Source: Clostridia bacterium (GTDB taxonomy: Bacteria; Bacillota; Clostridia; UBA1212). From it: DNA of 36,716 nt. The notes under the pieces were generated by a model, which saw nothing but the letters and a program-made list of their open reading frames with translations, ran no database searches and had not been told where the DNA came from. The stretch spans positions 1-36,716 of the forward strand of contig JAGCZO010000177.1 of NCBI GenBank assembly GCA_017959965.1, written 5' to 3'. A program made the translations under genes and the position numbers. Below, piece by piece: positions 1 to 7,887 of this stretch (position 1 is its first letter; each line of letters opens with the position of its first letter).

Positions 1-523
1 ACAGATCCCTGCCTCCGGGAGGATTTATGTACGTATCGGCGTTTAGCGCTTTGCAAAGGGCGATGATGCGCTCCTGACCTTTTAAGCTGTTGTCCTTGGC
101 AATATGCGAGGATCTCATAACAGGCTTTTCGATGCCGAGATAACCGCAGATCCTCAGAATACTGTTCTCTATGTAGCCGGTAAGGTCATTGGTCCCGTTC
201 ATGATTATGCCGCGGATAAGTTCCTCGCCTTGCTTGTAAAATGGCGCTTTTCCGTAGGCGAGACGCAGCGTCTCCATAAACTTGTTTTTGTCCTCCGGCG
301 TAAAGTTCAGCTTCGTGTCCATGATCAGCTTGTTCTGCGAGGCGTGGTGCACGGGCACGGAGAAGCGGTGCTCCTTGCCGCCAAGGAGTATACTGTTTCT
401 CGCGATGTAGCCGCGCATTATGTAATTTACGTCGTCAAGTATCACAAAACAGTCGGCGGCGTTTATGAGCTGCCAATAACCGATGTAAGGAAACAAATAC
501 GGCTGCATGATTGCGATCTTCAT
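1..523 (-). CDS. WbqC-like family protein, 3' end cut by window edge
   Basis: Reading leftward from an ATG at 523-521, an open frame runs off the left edge without a stop, giving about 174 residues. The N-terminus MKIAIMQPYLFPYIGYWQLI is the hallmark of the WbqC-like family, whose members usually have about 220-240 residues, so roughly the last quarter is missing. WbqC-like proteins are often found in O-antigen, capsule or nucleotide-sugar amine clusters, but their reaction is not well established. An AGAAGG Shine-Dalgarno sequence lies just upstream of the ATG. The gene is 79 bp downstream of the lipoprotein gene on the same strand and may be co-transcribed with it. Family assignment is firm; a surface-glycan role is inference. 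Confidence 0.85.
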   Translation of the reverse strand, partial: MKIAIMQPYLFPYIGYWQLINAADCFVILDDVNYIMRGYIARNSILLGGKEHRFSVPVHHASQNKLIMDTKLNFTPEDKNKFMETLRLAYGKAPFYKQGEELIRGIIMNGTNDLTGYIENSILRICGYLGIEKPVMRSSHIAKDNSLKGQERIIALCKALNADTYINPPGGRDL

Positions 524-602
524 TTTCGATACCTTCTAAATGATCCGGACCCCTGGACCGGCGCGTTCCGGCTGATACGCCGCGTAGTAAGCTGGCAAAC
601 GA

Positions 603-2156
603 TCAATTCTGCGGCATAAATCTGAAAGTCGTGAACACCGCAAGGTGATCGGAAGTCTCAAACGTCTCACCCTTCAGGTTAAACGTTTCATAAGTGAGAG
701 GCTCAAAAGCCTTCGGCTCATAAAAAACGTAGTCGATGGGCTCGCGCCCGGGTTCGTACTTTTCGTAGTTTTTATCGTGATATTTGGTGAGGGTGGCGGT
801 CTTGTCGCTGTCAACGGTGACCGGGGCGTTGAGCCTGGTGTCTTTTAAGGCAAGGCTGCACTCATTGCCGTCTGAGTCTGTCACAGTCATGGTCCCTTCC
901 ATAAGCCGGATCGCCGCCATGGTGCCGCCGCTCCCTGTGGTGCGAAGGGTGTTGAAGTCGCCTGTAACTATGATCGCCTTGCCGGCAAACCGCTGAGCGT
1001 GACGCACGATCACGGATATCTGGTCGGCTCTCAACTCATTGCCCTCGGCCTTTGTCTTGTCTCCGTTTATATCAAGGTGAAGGTTGTAATGGACGAATTC
1101 CCTGCCTGTGACCTTGTCGCGGAAAACTCCCCACGAGCAGATTCTTACGTATGCGGAGTTCGGATATCCTGAACCCGGAACGTCGGGGGTAGGGGAGAGC
1201 CAGAATGTGCCGGAATCCAGAAGGTCGAATTTATCCTTCCTGTAGTAGATGGTATTGGCCTCGCCGCCCTGGGTGCGCTCGGCGCCGAAGCTTGCGTAAG
1301 ACTCGTTGAAAACGTAAGCGTCAAGCCATTTTTTCCAGGCGGGAGTGACCTCCTGAAGGCCTGCTATATCCGGCAGACACTTGTCGACAAGGTTTCTGAA
1401 GAGCTCGGCTCTCAAAGCGAAGGGGGCGCTGTTTCCGGCTTCCGTCTGTATGTTGAAGGAAAGTACCCGCAGGGATCCGCGCTCATCCTCTGAGCCGCTT
1501 ATTTCGTAAACGTCCGTTGCTTTATAGGCTTCCGCTCCGGATGCGTCCGTAAAACGTATCTCGCTGACAAGCAACTCCTCGCCGTTATTGGCTGCGATCT
1601 GTTCGAAATTTATCTTAAGGACCTTGAACATGTCACGGTTGTGGTCCTCCGAAAAATCAAATACGAGATACTTATAGCCGTCAACGCTTATCCTTGCAGC
1701 ATGCTCCGAACCTTGGATCGCATATTCGTCGGTGGTATTGGCGCCTGTTACAGTGACAAGTCTGTCGTGAACGTTCACGGCCCGGACCTTCATGACAACG
1801 AAGGGCTTCTCGTCCATATTGACGGTATCCTGACCGAGCTCCTTGCAGAATTCGCTGAATTCAAAGCAGATCTGAGGCCTTTCAAAGCTGTTCCTTTTCA
1901 CGCCGGAAGACGAAAGCCTTAACACGCGGCCTTCGCTCTCATCTGACCTATAGCCAACGGAGCAGAGCTTTCCCTCGGTAAAATGATCGAGTATCTTCCT
2001 TGAGAGGGCGGCGTCGGCGTCAATGGCGTTTGCGTCCACCTGAACGTTGGGATCGTATTCCGGACCGCCGCAGGCCCAAAGGACCGCTGCAGCGAATATG
2101 ATCAGAAAACAGGCAACGATCAGCCGGGTATTGCATTTTAAACGCTCATGCTTCAT
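603..2156 (-). CDS. Lipoprotein with endonuclease/exonuclease/phosphatase (EEP) domain
   Basis: A 517-residue predicted lipoprotein. Residues 1-28 form a lipoprotein signal peptide ending in the lipobox L-W-A-C, so Cys29 would be lipidated and the protein anchored outside the membrane. Residues about 50-215 look like a beta-rich, carbohydrate-binding-like module. From about residue 229 an EEP domain follows, with the expected motifs in order: SFNIQ, LQEV (metal-binding Glu), HYNLHL, TGDFNT, PIDYVF and SDHLAV (terminal Asp-His). EEP enzymes cleave phosphodiesters or phosphomonoesters with Mg2+; the substrate (extracellular DNA, phospholipid or inositol phosphate) cannot be told. The ATG at 2156 was preferred over the longer frame to 2213 because AAGGAG lies 8 nt upstream of it and the signal peptide begins properly there. 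Confidence 0.9.
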   Translation of the reverse strand: MKHERLKCNTRLIVACFLIIFAAAVLWACGGPEYDPNVQVDANAIDADAALSRKILDHFTEGKLCSVGYRSDESEGRVLRLSSSGVKRNSFERPQICFEFSEFCKELGQDTVNMDEKPFVVMKVRAVNVHDRLVTVTGANTTDEYAIQGSEHAARISVDGYKYLVFDFSEDHNRDMFKVLKINFEQIAANNGEELLVSEIRFTDASGAEAYKATDVYEISGSEDERGSLRVLSFNIQTEAGNSAPFALRAELFRNLVDKCLPDIAGLQEVTPAWKKWLDAYVFNESYASFGAERTQGGEANTIYYRKDKFDLLDSGTFWLSPTPDVPGSGYPNSAYVRICSWGVFRDKVTGREFVHYNLHLDINGDKTKAEGNELRADQISVIVRHAQRFAGKAIIVTGDFNTLRTTGSGGTMAAIRLMEGTMTVTDSDGNECSLALKDTRLNAPVTVDSDKTATLTKYHDKNYEKYEPGREPIDYVFYEPKAFEPLTYETFNLKGETFETSDHLAVFTTFRFMPQN

Positions 2157-2184
2157 AACGGCGCTCCTTGAACTCTTTATAAAG

Positions 2185-2213
2185 ATTATTGCAGAAAACG
2201 GCTGAAAATTCAA
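2185..2213 (-). promoter_or_regulatory. Sigma-A-type promoter for the EEP lipoprotein gene
   Basis: On the minus strand TTGAAT (2213-2208) and AATAAT (2190-2185) are separated by exactly 17 bp, about 29 bp before the ATG at 2156. This also argues against the longer reading frame, whose start would fall inside the -35 box. Confidence 0.7.
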
Positions 2214-2249
2214 TTAAAAATTGATCGATGAGAGAGGGAAGAATCGGAC

Positions 2250-2330
2250 CCGGCGAAGGAAGCGGGAGCATTGAAGGATCGCCGCCAAAGCTTTCCCGGC
2301 TGCCGCCAAGGCAGCCCGCTTTCCTTCCGG
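2250..2330. repeat. Imperfect inverted repeat between divergent genes
   Basis: The left arm (2250-2266, CCGGCGAAGGAAGCGGG) and right arm (2315-2330, CCCGCTTTCCTTCCGG) pair over about 15 bp with two single-base bulges. The enclosed segment contains a perfect small hairpin, GCTGCC-GCCAA-GGCAGC, at 2299-2315. The right arm ends two bases before the -35 box of the dockerin gene. There is no U-tract, so it is not an obvious terminator; an operator or a remnant of a small mobile repeat is possible. Confidence 0.5.
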
Positions 2331-2332
2331 TA

Positions 2333-2361
2333 TTGAATAATAAAAATTTTAAATGTATAAT
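2333..2361 (+). promoter_or_regulatory. Sigma-A-type promoter for the dockerin-protein gene
   Basis: TTGAAT (2333-2338) and a perfect TATAAT (2356-2361) are 17 bp apart. The -10 box is directly preceded by TG. The predicted transcript would start near 2368 and give a leader of about 53 nt before the TTG start at 2421. Confidence 0.8.
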
Positions 2362-2420
2362 TGGCTTGTGAAAAGAGAATGTTTTTTTAAAAGCAATATG
2401 TATATTCGGAGGTGCATCAA

Positions 2421-3638
2421 TTGAAAAGAATACTTGCTTTTGTAACTGTCGTTTCGCTTGTGCTGGGCCTTCTGGGAACCGCGGTTTACGCCGATAAAAA
2501 GGGCTCTGTTTCCACGGCCGAAAATCCCGGACTTACCGTTGAAAGCGAACCCGGCAAAATGAAGATCAAGCTCGAGGGAGAGTTTGGCGATAAGGACTGG
2601 ATCGGCGTTTATAAAAACGGCGAGAAGACCGACCCCGACAACGGCGGCATCGTTTCGCTGGTCTGGTGGTACGTCGGGACCAACGGCTGCGAGGTCGAGC
2701 TCCCTTCCGATTCCCCTGACGTTTTCTATAACCGCCCGGCGGAGTTTATCCTTGACGGCAACATCATACCCGGCGACTACACGGTCATGGTCCTGGCCGA
2801 CGACGGCTATCAGTTAAAAGAGGGCTACACCGGATATGATATCACCGTTAAGAGCAGCATTGTGGAGGATCCCGACGCGGATAAGCTGCCTTCCGAGCTG
2901 ATATTCTTCGAGGACGAAGAGACTTACGGGGGCTTTTTCGGTCTCAAAAACGATATCACCGATCTCTATTATTCCGAGGATGATCAGTGCTACGTTGCCG
3001 AAACCGTCCAGTCCGTTGACCCTTACGTGGAGCTTTGCATCGGCGACTTAATTGAATTCGGCGATATAGCGCCTCTTACTGCGGACGACGCCAAGGTCAT
3101 CTCCATTGGCGTTAGATTCGACCCCACAGCCGCCAATGAGCTTGAATTTTATTACCAGACGGAGGATTTCCCGGGCTACAGCGAGTGGCAGAAGGTGATC
3201 ACAGACTATTCGAATACCGACGGCTACCAATACGTGAACATTGACCTGAGGCAGGCGCCCAACTGGTCGGGAAATCTGATGAACTGCCGTTATGACGTTT
3301 TCCGCAGCTCTGCGAAGGACTGCGAGCTCGAGATCTACTACGTAGGCTTCTTCAAGACAATGGCAGGCGCCGAGCAGTTCGGCGAAGCCTGGCTGGCTGC
3401 AGGGGGAGGTGCCAACAAGCCTGAGATATCCGAGGAGCCTGAGGTTCTGCTCGGGGACGTTGACGGGGACGGCGAGATCTCCGACTGGGATTCCATCACC
3501 TTTGACCGCTATCTTGCGGGCTGGAGCGTTGAATTTGTTGAAGACGCGATGGACGTTGACGGAGACGACGAGATCTCTGACTGGGACGCTATAATGCTGG
3601 CCCGTTATCTCGCAGGCTGGAACATTCAGTTCGGCTGA
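2421..3638 (+). CDS. Secreted protein with C-terminal dockerin-type calcium-binding repeats
   Basis: A 405-residue exported protein. The N-terminus MKRILAFVTVVSLVLGLLG and a following AVYA cleavage site form a typical Sec signal peptide. A beta-rich module follows (about residues 25-145), then a second beta-rich region (about 150-325) that resembles a carbohydrate-binding jelly roll. The C-terminus (about 343-405) has two near-identical repeats, DVDGDGEISDWD and DVDGDDEISDWD, each followed by a RYLAGW helix; this is the duplicated calcium loop plus helix of type I dockerins. No cohesin is seen here, so the dockerin may bind an unseen scaffold or act only as a stability module. The start is TTG at 2421, because GGAGGTG (2408-2414) is well spaced from it; a GTG at 2412 would lie inside that ribosome-binding site. 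Confidence 0.85.
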   Translation: MKRILAFVTVVSLVLGLLGTAVYADKKGSVSTAENPGLTVESEPGKMKIKLEGEFGDKDWIGVYKNGEKTDPDNGGIVSLVWWYVGTNGCEVELPSDSPDVFYNRPAEFILDGNIIPGDYTVMVLADDGYQLKEGYTGYDITVKSSIVEDPDADKLPSELIFFEDEETYGGFFGLKNDITDLYYSEDDQCYVAETVQSVDPYVELCIGDLIEFGDIAPLTADDAKVISIGVRFDPTAANELEFYYQTEDFPGYSEWQKVITDYSNTDGYQYVNIDLRQAPNWSGNLMNCRYDVFRSSAKDCELEIYYVGFFKTMAGAEQFGEAWLAAGGGANKPEISEEPEVLLGDVDGDGEISDWDSITFDRYLAGWSVEFVEDAMDVDGDDEISDWDAIMLARYLAGWNIQFG

Positions 3639-3668
3639 CGGATAAAGGATCTGAATGATATACAGAAG

Positions 3669-3700
3669 CAGGGCAGGCGGAGTTGAAACCGTCTGCCCTG
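3669..3700. terminator. Hairpin between convergent genes, likely bidirectional terminator
   Basis: A 12-bp stem with one G-U pair (CAGGGCAGGCGG / CCGTCTGCCCTG) and an 8-nt loop sits between the ends of the dockerin gene and the convergent esterase gene. The flanks are A/T-rich but lack a long U-run on either strand, so termination strength is uncertain. Confidence 0.6.
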
Positions 3701-3708
3701 TAATTAGC

Positions 3709-4878
3709 TTAAATGATTGCTTGCTTTATAAGCTCTTCTCTGAAGGGCTTTGCGAACATTCTTCCGTCAAGAGGTGCTCCGTCTCTTTTGTGAAGAATGA
3801 CGTTGGCAAGCATCTCTATATCCACGCGGGTGTGGGAATGCTTCCCCGGCCTCCAGTACCAGAAGACATTATCCTCCGCGCCAAGGAGCTTGAAAGCGGG
3901 CTCCGCGGCTCTTGTGGTGGCCAGGGTGCCAAGAGGATTTGCCCAAATGTCGTCGGCAGCCTCTGATATGAAAAGCGTCCTTGGAGCCACCAGGGCCTTC
4001 AGAAAATGCTCGTCAAAAGGAAGCTCGTCTGCTCTGCTTTTGTAATTCATGAGCTCAGGCCCGAACCAGAAAGGGAAAACGTTCAGAAGATCGTCCACGG
4101 TTTCGCTCCTGAATGGGTCGCCGCCTTCGCATTGGCCCTTCATTTCAAATCTGCAGCAGCCGGCGCCTCCCGCTCCGGAACCGTTGGGGTTGACGATCGA
4201 GGCTCTCTCATCAAGAATCCCTGCCAGCAGGGCGGTCTTTCCTCCTCTGGAATGTCCCGAAAAAGCTATCATGTTTAAGTCCACAGGAAGGCCGGTCTTC
4301 AGGAGAGCGTCTGCTGCCCGCTTGTAGCCCCAGGCCCAGGCCATAAGGGCTCCGCAGTCAAGACCCTCGTAGGTCTCGAATATTTGTCCGTTTCTCCGTC
4401 CTTTTCCGTTCACGTCGTCGGCAATGACCGTCCTGTCAAAAAGCGCCCATCCGATCCCTTTTGAAAGTGCGGCTGAAAGAAATCCCTCCGACATATAGTA
4501 ACTCCAACACTGGTCTCCGTCAACGATAACAGGATGTTTTTCTCCGTCGGTATCCGGAATGATGACCTGCAGCTTAAAGCGGAAGGGCTTTTCAATAGTC
4601 CCTGTTTTTACGAGAAAAGTGTGCATGTGGATATACGGGGATTTCATGTATTGGCAGGTGTGAAGCTTTGTCACCTCCACAAGCTCGGGCTCCGGCGGAA
4701 GCTCTCCGTACTGCAGCTCCACGGCGGTCTTTATCAGCTCTTTTCGCCTGACCGTCCAGTCATCCTTTGTTACGACTTTATCACCTGAATCAAGAGTCAT
4801 AAGGTCCGGAAGACTGCTTGTAAACACTGCCTCGGTCACTGTTATCATGTTCTCGTTTACTTTTTCGGAAATGTCCAT
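3709..4878 (-). CDS. CE15-like glucuronoyl esterase (alpha/beta hydrolase), cytoplasmic
   Basis: A 389-residue alpha/beta hydrolase with features of carbohydrate esterase family 15, whose members cut the ester between lignin alcohols and 4-O-methyl-glucuronic acid on xylan. Visible motifs are the nucleophile elbow FSGHSRGGKTAL (family form G-x-S-R-x-G-K), the glycine-rich NGSGAGGAGCCR segment, LPFDEHFLKALVAPR, and the late catalytic-His region GKHSH. The N-terminal stretch DWTVRRKELIKTAVELQYGE also fits CE15 proteins. There is no signal peptide, so it probably acts on imported oligosaccharides; many studied CE15 enzymes are secreted. The ATG at 4878 has AGGAG about 7 nt upstream. An acetyl-xylan-type esterase is the main alternative. 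It has its own strong promoter. Confidence 0.8.
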   Translation of the reverse strand: MDISEKVNENMITVTEAVFTSSLPDLMTLDSGDKVVTKDDWTVRRKELIKTAVELQYGELPPEPELVEVTKLHTCQYMKSPYIHMHTFLVKTGTIEKPFRFKLQVIIPDTDGEKHPVIVDGDQCWSYYMSEGFLSAALSKGIGWALFDRTVIADDVNGKGRRNGQIFETYEGLDCGALMAWAWGYKRAADALLKTGLPVDLNMIAFSGHSRGGKTALLAGILDERASIVNPNGSGAGGAGCCRFEMKGQCEGGDPFRSETVDDLLNVFPFWFGPELMNYKSRADELPFDEHFLKALVAPRTLFISEAADDIWANPLGTLATTRAAEPAFKLLGAEDNVFWYWRPGKHSHTRVDIEMLANVILHKRDGAPLDGRMFAKPFREELIKQAII

Positions 4879-4968
4879 GTTTCACTCCTGATGCTAAGAA
4901 CTGACCTTCGGAAGAACTTAGGAAGGGCTTCCGCCGGCTGCTTTCCAATTTGCAATATTTCCCTCAAA

Positions 4969-4997
4969 ATTATATTTTGAATATGCCTTTGTGTCAA
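4969..4997 (-). promoter_or_regulatory. Consensus sigma-A promoter for the esterase gene
   Basis: On the minus strand a perfect TTGACA (4997-4992) and a perfect TATAAT (4974-4969) are separated by 17 bp. The predicted start is near 4962, giving a leader of about 85 nt. This is the most consensus-like promoter in the window. Confidence 0.85.
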
Positions 4998-5061
4998 CGA
5001 TTCCCCGGTCTTATTGGCGCTTCTGAAACGATCCGGAAGGGCAGGACTGAGGGAGCTTTAT

Positions 5062-5086
5062 CGCGCATTCCGCCTTGAAATGCGCG
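5062..5086. promoter_or_regulatory. Candidate operator: 8-bp dyad over the -35 box
   Basis: CGCGCATT (5062-5069) and AATGCGCG (5079-5086) form a perfect dyad with a 9-bp spacer. It overlaps the whole -35 hexamer of the promoter for the DUF368 gene. A repressor bound here would block polymerase; this is inference from position and symmetry only. Confidence 0.45.
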
Positions 5087-5103
5087 CGCAAATATGATAT
5101 AAT
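5075..5103 (+). promoter_or_regulatory. Sigma-A promoter for the DUF368 gene and perhaps trmK-nif3-tsaD
   Basis: TTGAAA (5075-5080) and a perfect TATAAT (5098-5103) are 17 bp apart. The predicted start is near 5110. No other good promoter was seen before the tightly packed genes that follow, so the transcript may run through tsaD. Confidence 0.8.
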
Positions 5104-5109
5104 ATTTAG

Positions 5110-5221
5110 GACTGCGGAATGTTCCGCTCTCACGTGTTATTTCATTTTCCGCCGGGCCCGGCATGACCCGAAATTCAGGGACTGAAGCTGCCTGCGGCGG
5201 AGGAAAGCTGGTATTATCAAG
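5110..5221 (+). promoter_or_regulatory. Structured 5' leader of the DUF368 gene
   Basis: The leader of about 110 nt holds a hairpin GCGGA-ATGT-TCCGC (5114-5127), a 12-bp perfect palindrome GCCGGGCCCGGC (5151-5162), and a CCGCC (5149-5153) complementary to the GGCGG (5196-5200) that overlaps the only strong Shine-Dalgarno sequence (GGAGG, 5199-5203). Pairing of these two could mask the ribosome-binding site. No known riboswitch class was recognised. Apart from the two promoters and the dyad, nothing else is seen in the 343-bp gap 4879-5221. Confidence 0.35.
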
Positions 5222-6334
5222 ATGCTGATAACTGCGTTACACGGTCTTGCAATGGCTATTGCCGACGCCGTACCGGGAGTTTCCGGAGGAACCATTGGCT
5301 TTGTCCTTGGCTTCTACGATAATTTCATCACGTCTCTTCACAATATTTTGTCAAAGGATAAGACAAAAAGGATCTCCGCTCTGAAATATCTGCTTAAGCT
5401 CGGCATCGGCTGGCTTGCAGGCTTCGTGCTTTCCATGCTTGTCCTCAAAACGCTTTTTCAGACCCATGCATACGTCATGTGCTCCGCGTTTATCGGACTT
5501 ACCATTGCGGCGATCCCGTTTATGATCATTACCGAATGGAAAAATATCAAGGGGAAGTACTATAACCTCGTCTGGACTCTTATTGGTGCGGGACTGGTCA
5601 TCGGAATCACGCTTCTTCGGAACGCCCCGTTCATGGATTTCAAGATCAGCTTTGTTGACGGACTTCACGGCTGGCAGTATCTTTACGTTTTTATCGTGGG
5701 CTTCGTTGCGGTATCGGCAATGATGCTTCCCGGTATTTCCGGTTCAACCGTAATGCTCATCATGGGCATATACATTCCGGCGATCACTGCCGCCCACGAG
5801 GCTCTTCACTTCAACATTCCCCTTCACATGATCTTAGGACTGCTGCCGATGGGCGCAGGTCTTGTGATCGGCATTCTGCTGTCGGTGAAGGGTATAAAGA
5901 CTGCTTTTGAAAAGCACAGAAGCGCCACGGTGTACTGCGTTATCGGAATGATAATCGCTTCCGTTTATGCGATAGCAATGGCTCCGCCGCTCATTGCCGT
6001 AGAACAAGCCGACGGTTCTTATGCGTTTCCTTACGAGCCCCTTACGCTCCTGTTCGGCAAATCAAGCAGCCTGAACATTGTCGCTTTTCTGGCAGGGGCC
6101 GCTGTCATCATAGGTCTTGAGCTTCTCAGAATGCGTGTTGAGAAAAAGGGCAGGATATCCGCCGAGGGCGATTACGTAGAGACTCCGGAAGGTGAAAGTC
6201 TTCAGGATACAGAACCTCAGGATGAGATATCCGAAGCCGAAGAAAACACGGCCGAAGATACGGCTGCCGATCCTGATGCCGGCGCTTCGGAATCAGCGGA
6301 AGAATCGGTAGAAACGGCAGAACGGCAGGAATAA
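5222..6334 (+). CDS. DUF368 membrane protein, likely undecaprenyl-phosphate translocase (PopT type)
   Basis: A 370-residue polytopic membrane protein of the DUF368 family. The N-terminal signature ADAVPGVSGGTIGFVLGFYD and an internal repeat-like MMLPGISGSTVMLIMGIY are characteristic. Members of this family were recently shown in Staphylococcus and Vibrio to be needed for returning undecaprenyl phosphate across the membrane (PopT); transfer of that role here is by homology. Residues about 310-370 form a soluble, strongly acidic tail rich in Glu, Asp, Ala and Ser, which is unusual. The only good Shine-Dalgarno (GGAGG, 5199-5203) is 18 nt before this ATG; an in-frame ATT at 5213 would be better spaced, so a rare ATT start is possible. 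trmK follows after 7 bp. Confidence 0.85.
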   Translation: MLITALHGLAMAIADAVPGVSGGTIGFVLGFYDNFITSLHNILSKDKTKRISALKYLLKLGIGWLAGFVLSMLVLKTLFQTHAYVMCSAFIGLTIAAIPFMIITEWKNIKGKYYNLVWTLIGAGLVIGITLLRNAPFMDFKISFVDGLHGWQYLYVFIVGFVAVSAMMLPGISGSTVMLIMGIYIPAITAAHEALHFNIPLHMILGLLPMGAGLVIGILLSVKGIKTAFEKHRSATVYCVIGMIIASVYAIAMAPPLIAVEQADGSYAFPYEPLTLLFGKSSSLNIVAFLAGAAVIIGLELLRMRVEKKGRISAEGDYVETPEGESLQDTEPQDEISEAEENTAEDTAADPDAGASESAEESVETAERQE

Positions 6335-6341
6335 AGAACCG

Positions 6342-7076
6342 ATGAAAAGAGACAAAGGTCCTAAACTCTCCAAAAGGCTTGAGGCAGTAAAAGAGTTTGC
6401 CGGGAAATGCGAAGCTTTTGCAGACATTGGCTCCGATCACGCTCTCCTGCCCATAAGCATGGTCGTTGAAGGAAGATGCGGGAAAGCTATAGTGACCGAC
6501 CTTCGGAAGGGGCCTCTTTCAGCCGCGGAAAGGAATATCGAAAGCTATTGCCCTGACAAGAAAGAATTGTTCAGCCTGAGACGGGGGAGCGGACTTTCGG
6601 TGATCCGTCCGGGGGAAGCGGACCTGAAGGCAATATGCGGCATGGGCGGTCTTCTCATTGCGGAGATCATAGAAAACGATTTTGAGGTCGCTTGCGAGGG
6701 CAGGCTGATCCTTCAGCCCAACACCGCCGTTCCGGAGCTGAGATGCTTCCTCCGGGAAAAGGGCTTTGCCATTGGCAATGAAAAAGGAATCGTCGAGGAC
6801 GGCCACGCGTACACCCTGATAGACTGCTCTTACACCGGTGAAAAACGTTCTGTCAGCCCGGACTCATTGGCGGCGGTGGCGGGCGAATTCATCGGAAGAG
6901 ACGGGGACCCGGAAGGACTTGAATATCTTAAGGCGGTGAGAAAAAAATACGACGCCGCTTTGGAAAAGATAACCGGAACGGAAAATGCCCGGGACTTTGA
7001 CGGAAAAGCCGAAAGACGGGCGGAACTTGAGAGTATGGTCTCTCAAATCAACGAAATTATAGGAGAAATACAATGA
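6342..7076 (+). CDS. trmK: tRNA (adenine(22)-N1)-methyltransferase
   Basis: A 244-residue class I SAM-dependent methyltransferase of the TrmK/COG2384 family, which methylates N1 of A22 in the D-loop of some tRNAs in Gram-positive bacteria. Diagnostic segments are LSKRLEAVKEF at the N-terminus, the SAM-binding motif FADIGSDHALLPI, ATDL-like IVTDLRKGPL, the CGMGGLLIAEII stretch and LILQPN. The C-terminal 60 residues look helical, as in the family. It overlaps the next gene by an ATGA junction; trmK next to a Nif3-family gene is a common arrangement in Bacillota, which supports both calls. Confidence 0.92.
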   Translation: MKRDKGPKLSKRLEAVKEFAGKCEAFADIGSDHALLPISMVVEGRCGKAIVTDLRKGPLSAAERNIESYCPDKKELFSLRRGSGLSVIRPGEADLKAICGMGGLLIAEIIENDFEVACEGRLILQPNTAVPELRCFLREKGFAIGNEKGIVEDGHAYTLIDCSYTGEKRSVSPDSLAAVAGEFIGRDGDPEGLEYLKAVRKKYDAALEKITGTENARDFDGKAERRAELESMVSQINEIIGEIQ

Positions 7077-7885
7077 CTCACAATGATGTGGTACAATGGA
7101 TCGATTACTTTGCGCCGAAGGAGCTTGCCTGCGAATGGGACAACGTGGGACTCATGACGGGAGACCTGAACGACAAGACGAAAAATATTCTCTTTTGTCT
7201 TGATCTTACGCTTTCTGACATCATAATGGCCGCCAAATCGAATGTAAATCTCATTATCACGCATCATCCGCTTATCTTCGACAAAGAGGAAATCATAAAA
7301 GATGGCAGCCTGCTGCGGCAGAAGCTCGACGCTCTTGAAAAAGCGAAGATCACGGTCTATTCGGCTCACACGAACCTTGACTTTGCCCCCGGCGGCATCA
7401 ACGACGTCCTTTTCAGAAAGCTGAAGCTGGGCGACATGAAGAAATACGACAACGACACCCACGTGATCGGCCAGCTTTCCGCTCCCGAGACTCTCGGAGG
7501 CTTCTTCGACAGGATCTCCGCTGATTTCGGCAGCTTCAACGCCAAGCTTATCAAGCCTAAGGGACTGGAGATCGACGACAACGTGGTCAGCGTAGCCGTC
7601 TGCTGCGGAGCCTTTGACGGCGAGACTGATTACCTGGTCAACAACAAGGTCGACGTCGTGGTCACAGGCGAAATGAAGCTGAGCCGCGCACTGGAGCTGA
7701 TGGAGCTGGGGATCGCAGCCATCGAGCTGGGACACTACGAGACCGAGATCTCGGGCATTAAATCTCTTGCGGCTCACCTGAAAAAGAGCATGCAGGGGCA
7801 GCTTGAGCAGGACGGCGTTGCAGTCCGCATCTCGCCTAACACCAATCCTTACTACGACATTATCGGTGTCGGGCTTCCGGAGTGA
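7073..7885 (+). CDS. Nif3-like dinuclear metal-centre protein
   Basis: A 270-residue member of the Nif3/YbgI/YqfO family, called GTP cyclohydrolase I type 2 homologue in many annotations although its physiological function is unsettled. Metal ligands are visible in [25 protein letters not shown] and the late GHYETE motif. The length matches the short form without the central insertion domain. AGGAG lies 8 nt before the ATG, and the start overlaps the trmK stop by 4 nt, implying translational coupling. The stop is two bases before the tsaD ATG. Confidence 0.9.
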   Translation: MTHNDVVQWIDYFAPKELACEWDNVGLMTGDLNDKTKNILFCLDLTLSDIIMAAKSNVNLIITHHPLIFDKEEIIKDGSLLRQKLDALEKAKITVYSAHTNLDFAPGGINDVLFRKLKLGDMKKYDNDTHVIGQLSAPETLGGFFDRISADFGSFNAKLIKPKGLEIDDNVVSVAVCCGAFDGETDYLVNNKVDVVVTGEMKLSRALELMELGIAAIELGHYETEISGIKSLAAHLKKSMQGQLEQDGVAVRISPNTNPYYDIIGVGLPE

Positions 7886-7887
7886 AA

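Noticed and set aside
104-619. Plus-strand open frame of 171 residues at the left edge
   Set aside because: It is antisense to the WbqC-like gene, whose recognisable protein and ribosome-binding site lie on the minus strand.
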